In this document: positions 63,298 through 64,000 of the stretch, piece after piece
Layout: every line of letters starts with the position of its first letter
Position numbering within the stretch: the first letter of the stretch is position 1
Source: Lactifluus volemus
Taxonomy: Eukaryota; Basidiomycota; Agaricomycetes; Russulales; Russulaceae
Assembly (NCBI GenBank): GCA_022376515.1
Contig: WTXI01000199.1
Location: 1-64,000, forward strand
Reading direction: 5' to 3'
DNA: 64,000 nucleotides
Made by a program: the position numbers and the translations under genes
Notes under the pieces: model-generated
The model's input: only the letters and a program-made list of their open reading frames with translations
Databases searched by the model: none
What the model was told of the DNA's origin: nothing

Positions 63298-64000
63298 ATG
63301 TCTGGCGCGAAATCAAAGCTAATGTGCCTTGTCTGGCCTGATAATAAGCCGGATGAACATGTTGTCCCGGTTAAAATCGATGACGATGACACCGTTGCCA
63401 AACTCAAGGAATTGATCAAAGACAAACATGCCCATATGCTCGATAAAGTCGATGCCCGCGATCTCGTACTCTGGAAGTATTTCGGTCTCCCTGATGATGA
63501 TAGCTTCGAAGAAACTTTGAAAACTATTCGGTTTGATCGTCCTGACGCTCGCATTGTTCACCTAAACAAGGCCTGGCAGCGAATTTCTCAGCTTTTCGGG
63601 GATGAATACTTATCCAAAGAATCCATCCACATCCTTGTTGAGGTACCCGCGCTTGGTGAGGGCACCCGTATCTCCAATTCAGCCACGGAAGCATGAATGT
63701 TGCCAGCAGAAAATGAGTTCCCCCCTGTCTCGGTGGCTAACCTGCTCAAGGAACGTCAGCGGTTCAGCACCAAGCTTCCTTCGACGAGTCCTTCAAGCCT
63801 GGGAATCCCTTCACATTTTTCGAAGTTCCAGAAGAAGCAAATCCCAATCGCGTGCGGCAGACCCACTGCTGCCAATGCCCCAATTCCCGTCACCTTACTG
63901 CACCCCATCTTTCGTCAGTTCCTCGACAATTGCGAGAACTATCAGCCGATTGCGGAGGACAACATGCTCGTTCTAGAATTGATGGGAGCGATGTCTAATT
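63298..64000 (+). CDS. Crinkler (CRN)-type protein, N-terminal part (3' end outside window)
   Basis: Exon 1 is 63298-63655, intron 63656-63709 (54 nt, GTGAGG...AGCAG), exon 2 63710 to beyond the edge. The intron contains the TGA that would otherwise end the frame. The N-terminus is the ubiquitin-like Crinkler domain: LMCLVWPDNKPDEHVVPVKI, TVAKLKELIKDK, ARDLVLWKYFGLPDD, IHILVEVP. After it comes NEFPPVSVANLLKERQRFST, a linker commonly following this domain in fungal CRN proteins. CRNs were first described as host-nucleus-targeted effectors of oomycetes; in Agaricomycetes similar proteins are common and may serve inter-organism conflict. There is no secretion signal. The C-terminal effector domain is not visible. 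Confidence 0.85.

Noticed and set aside
1..64000. tRNA and rRNA genes
   Set aside because: No sequence with convincing paired A and B boxes or rRNA similarity was found by eye.

Overview
The window is fungal nuclear DNA, most likely from an Agaricomycete (Basidiomycota). Protein-coding genes carry many short GT-AG introns (about 45-95 nt). There is an expanded F-box family, Ty3-type LTR retrotransposons with chromodomains, and a fungal Crinkler-type (CRN) gene at the right end. I had no database access; names rest on motifs and family knowledge.

Layout. 1-1401 is the 3' end of a Ty3-type element whose LTR sits inside an F-box gene. 1402-27060 is a cluster of seven related F-box genes (six on the minus strand, one on the plus strand), built from repeated units of conserved upstream block, gene, 3' flank and an intergenic repeat. 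Two decayed Rab-GTPase fragments and a branched-chain E2 acyltransferase fragment lie between units, and one multi-exon orphan gene (16593-18183) lies inside the array. 27190-42960 is an unidentified pseudogene split by a 15.3-kb TIR element (25-bp perfect TIRs, degenerate 8-bp target duplication). That element carries shuffled pieces of the nuclear gene for mitochondrial ATP synthase alpha, and an 11.1-kb Ty3 element is nested inside it. 43150-52830 is a segmental duplicate of the region upstream of F-box gene B, interrupted by a poly(A)-type insertion with a 14-bp target duplication. That insertion in turn holds a palindromic MITE and a 7.9-kb, apparently intact Ty3 element.

55136-60201 is ordinary gene space: a CofD/UPF0052-like gene whose 11 exons give an exact reading frame, two small genes with mitochondrial-presequence character, and an NAD(P)-binding gene with frameshifts. 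An eighth F-box gene lies at 60817-62397, and a CRN-domain gene runs off the right edge.

The F-box genes share an exon 1 of about 22-31 codons, a 45-61-nt intron and one long exon. Splicing at the proposed sites gives a whole number of codons in every copy I summed. Three retroelement lineages can be ordered by nesting. The strongest new observations are: a GGGTTTT -1 frameshift site at the gag-pol junction of the 7.9-kb element; a CpG-decay signature in the 11.1-kb element (four in-frame TGAs, and every LTR substitution at a CpG); extra ORFs downstream of its pol that are conserved in a second, diverged element; and ATP1 fragment capture in the TIR element.
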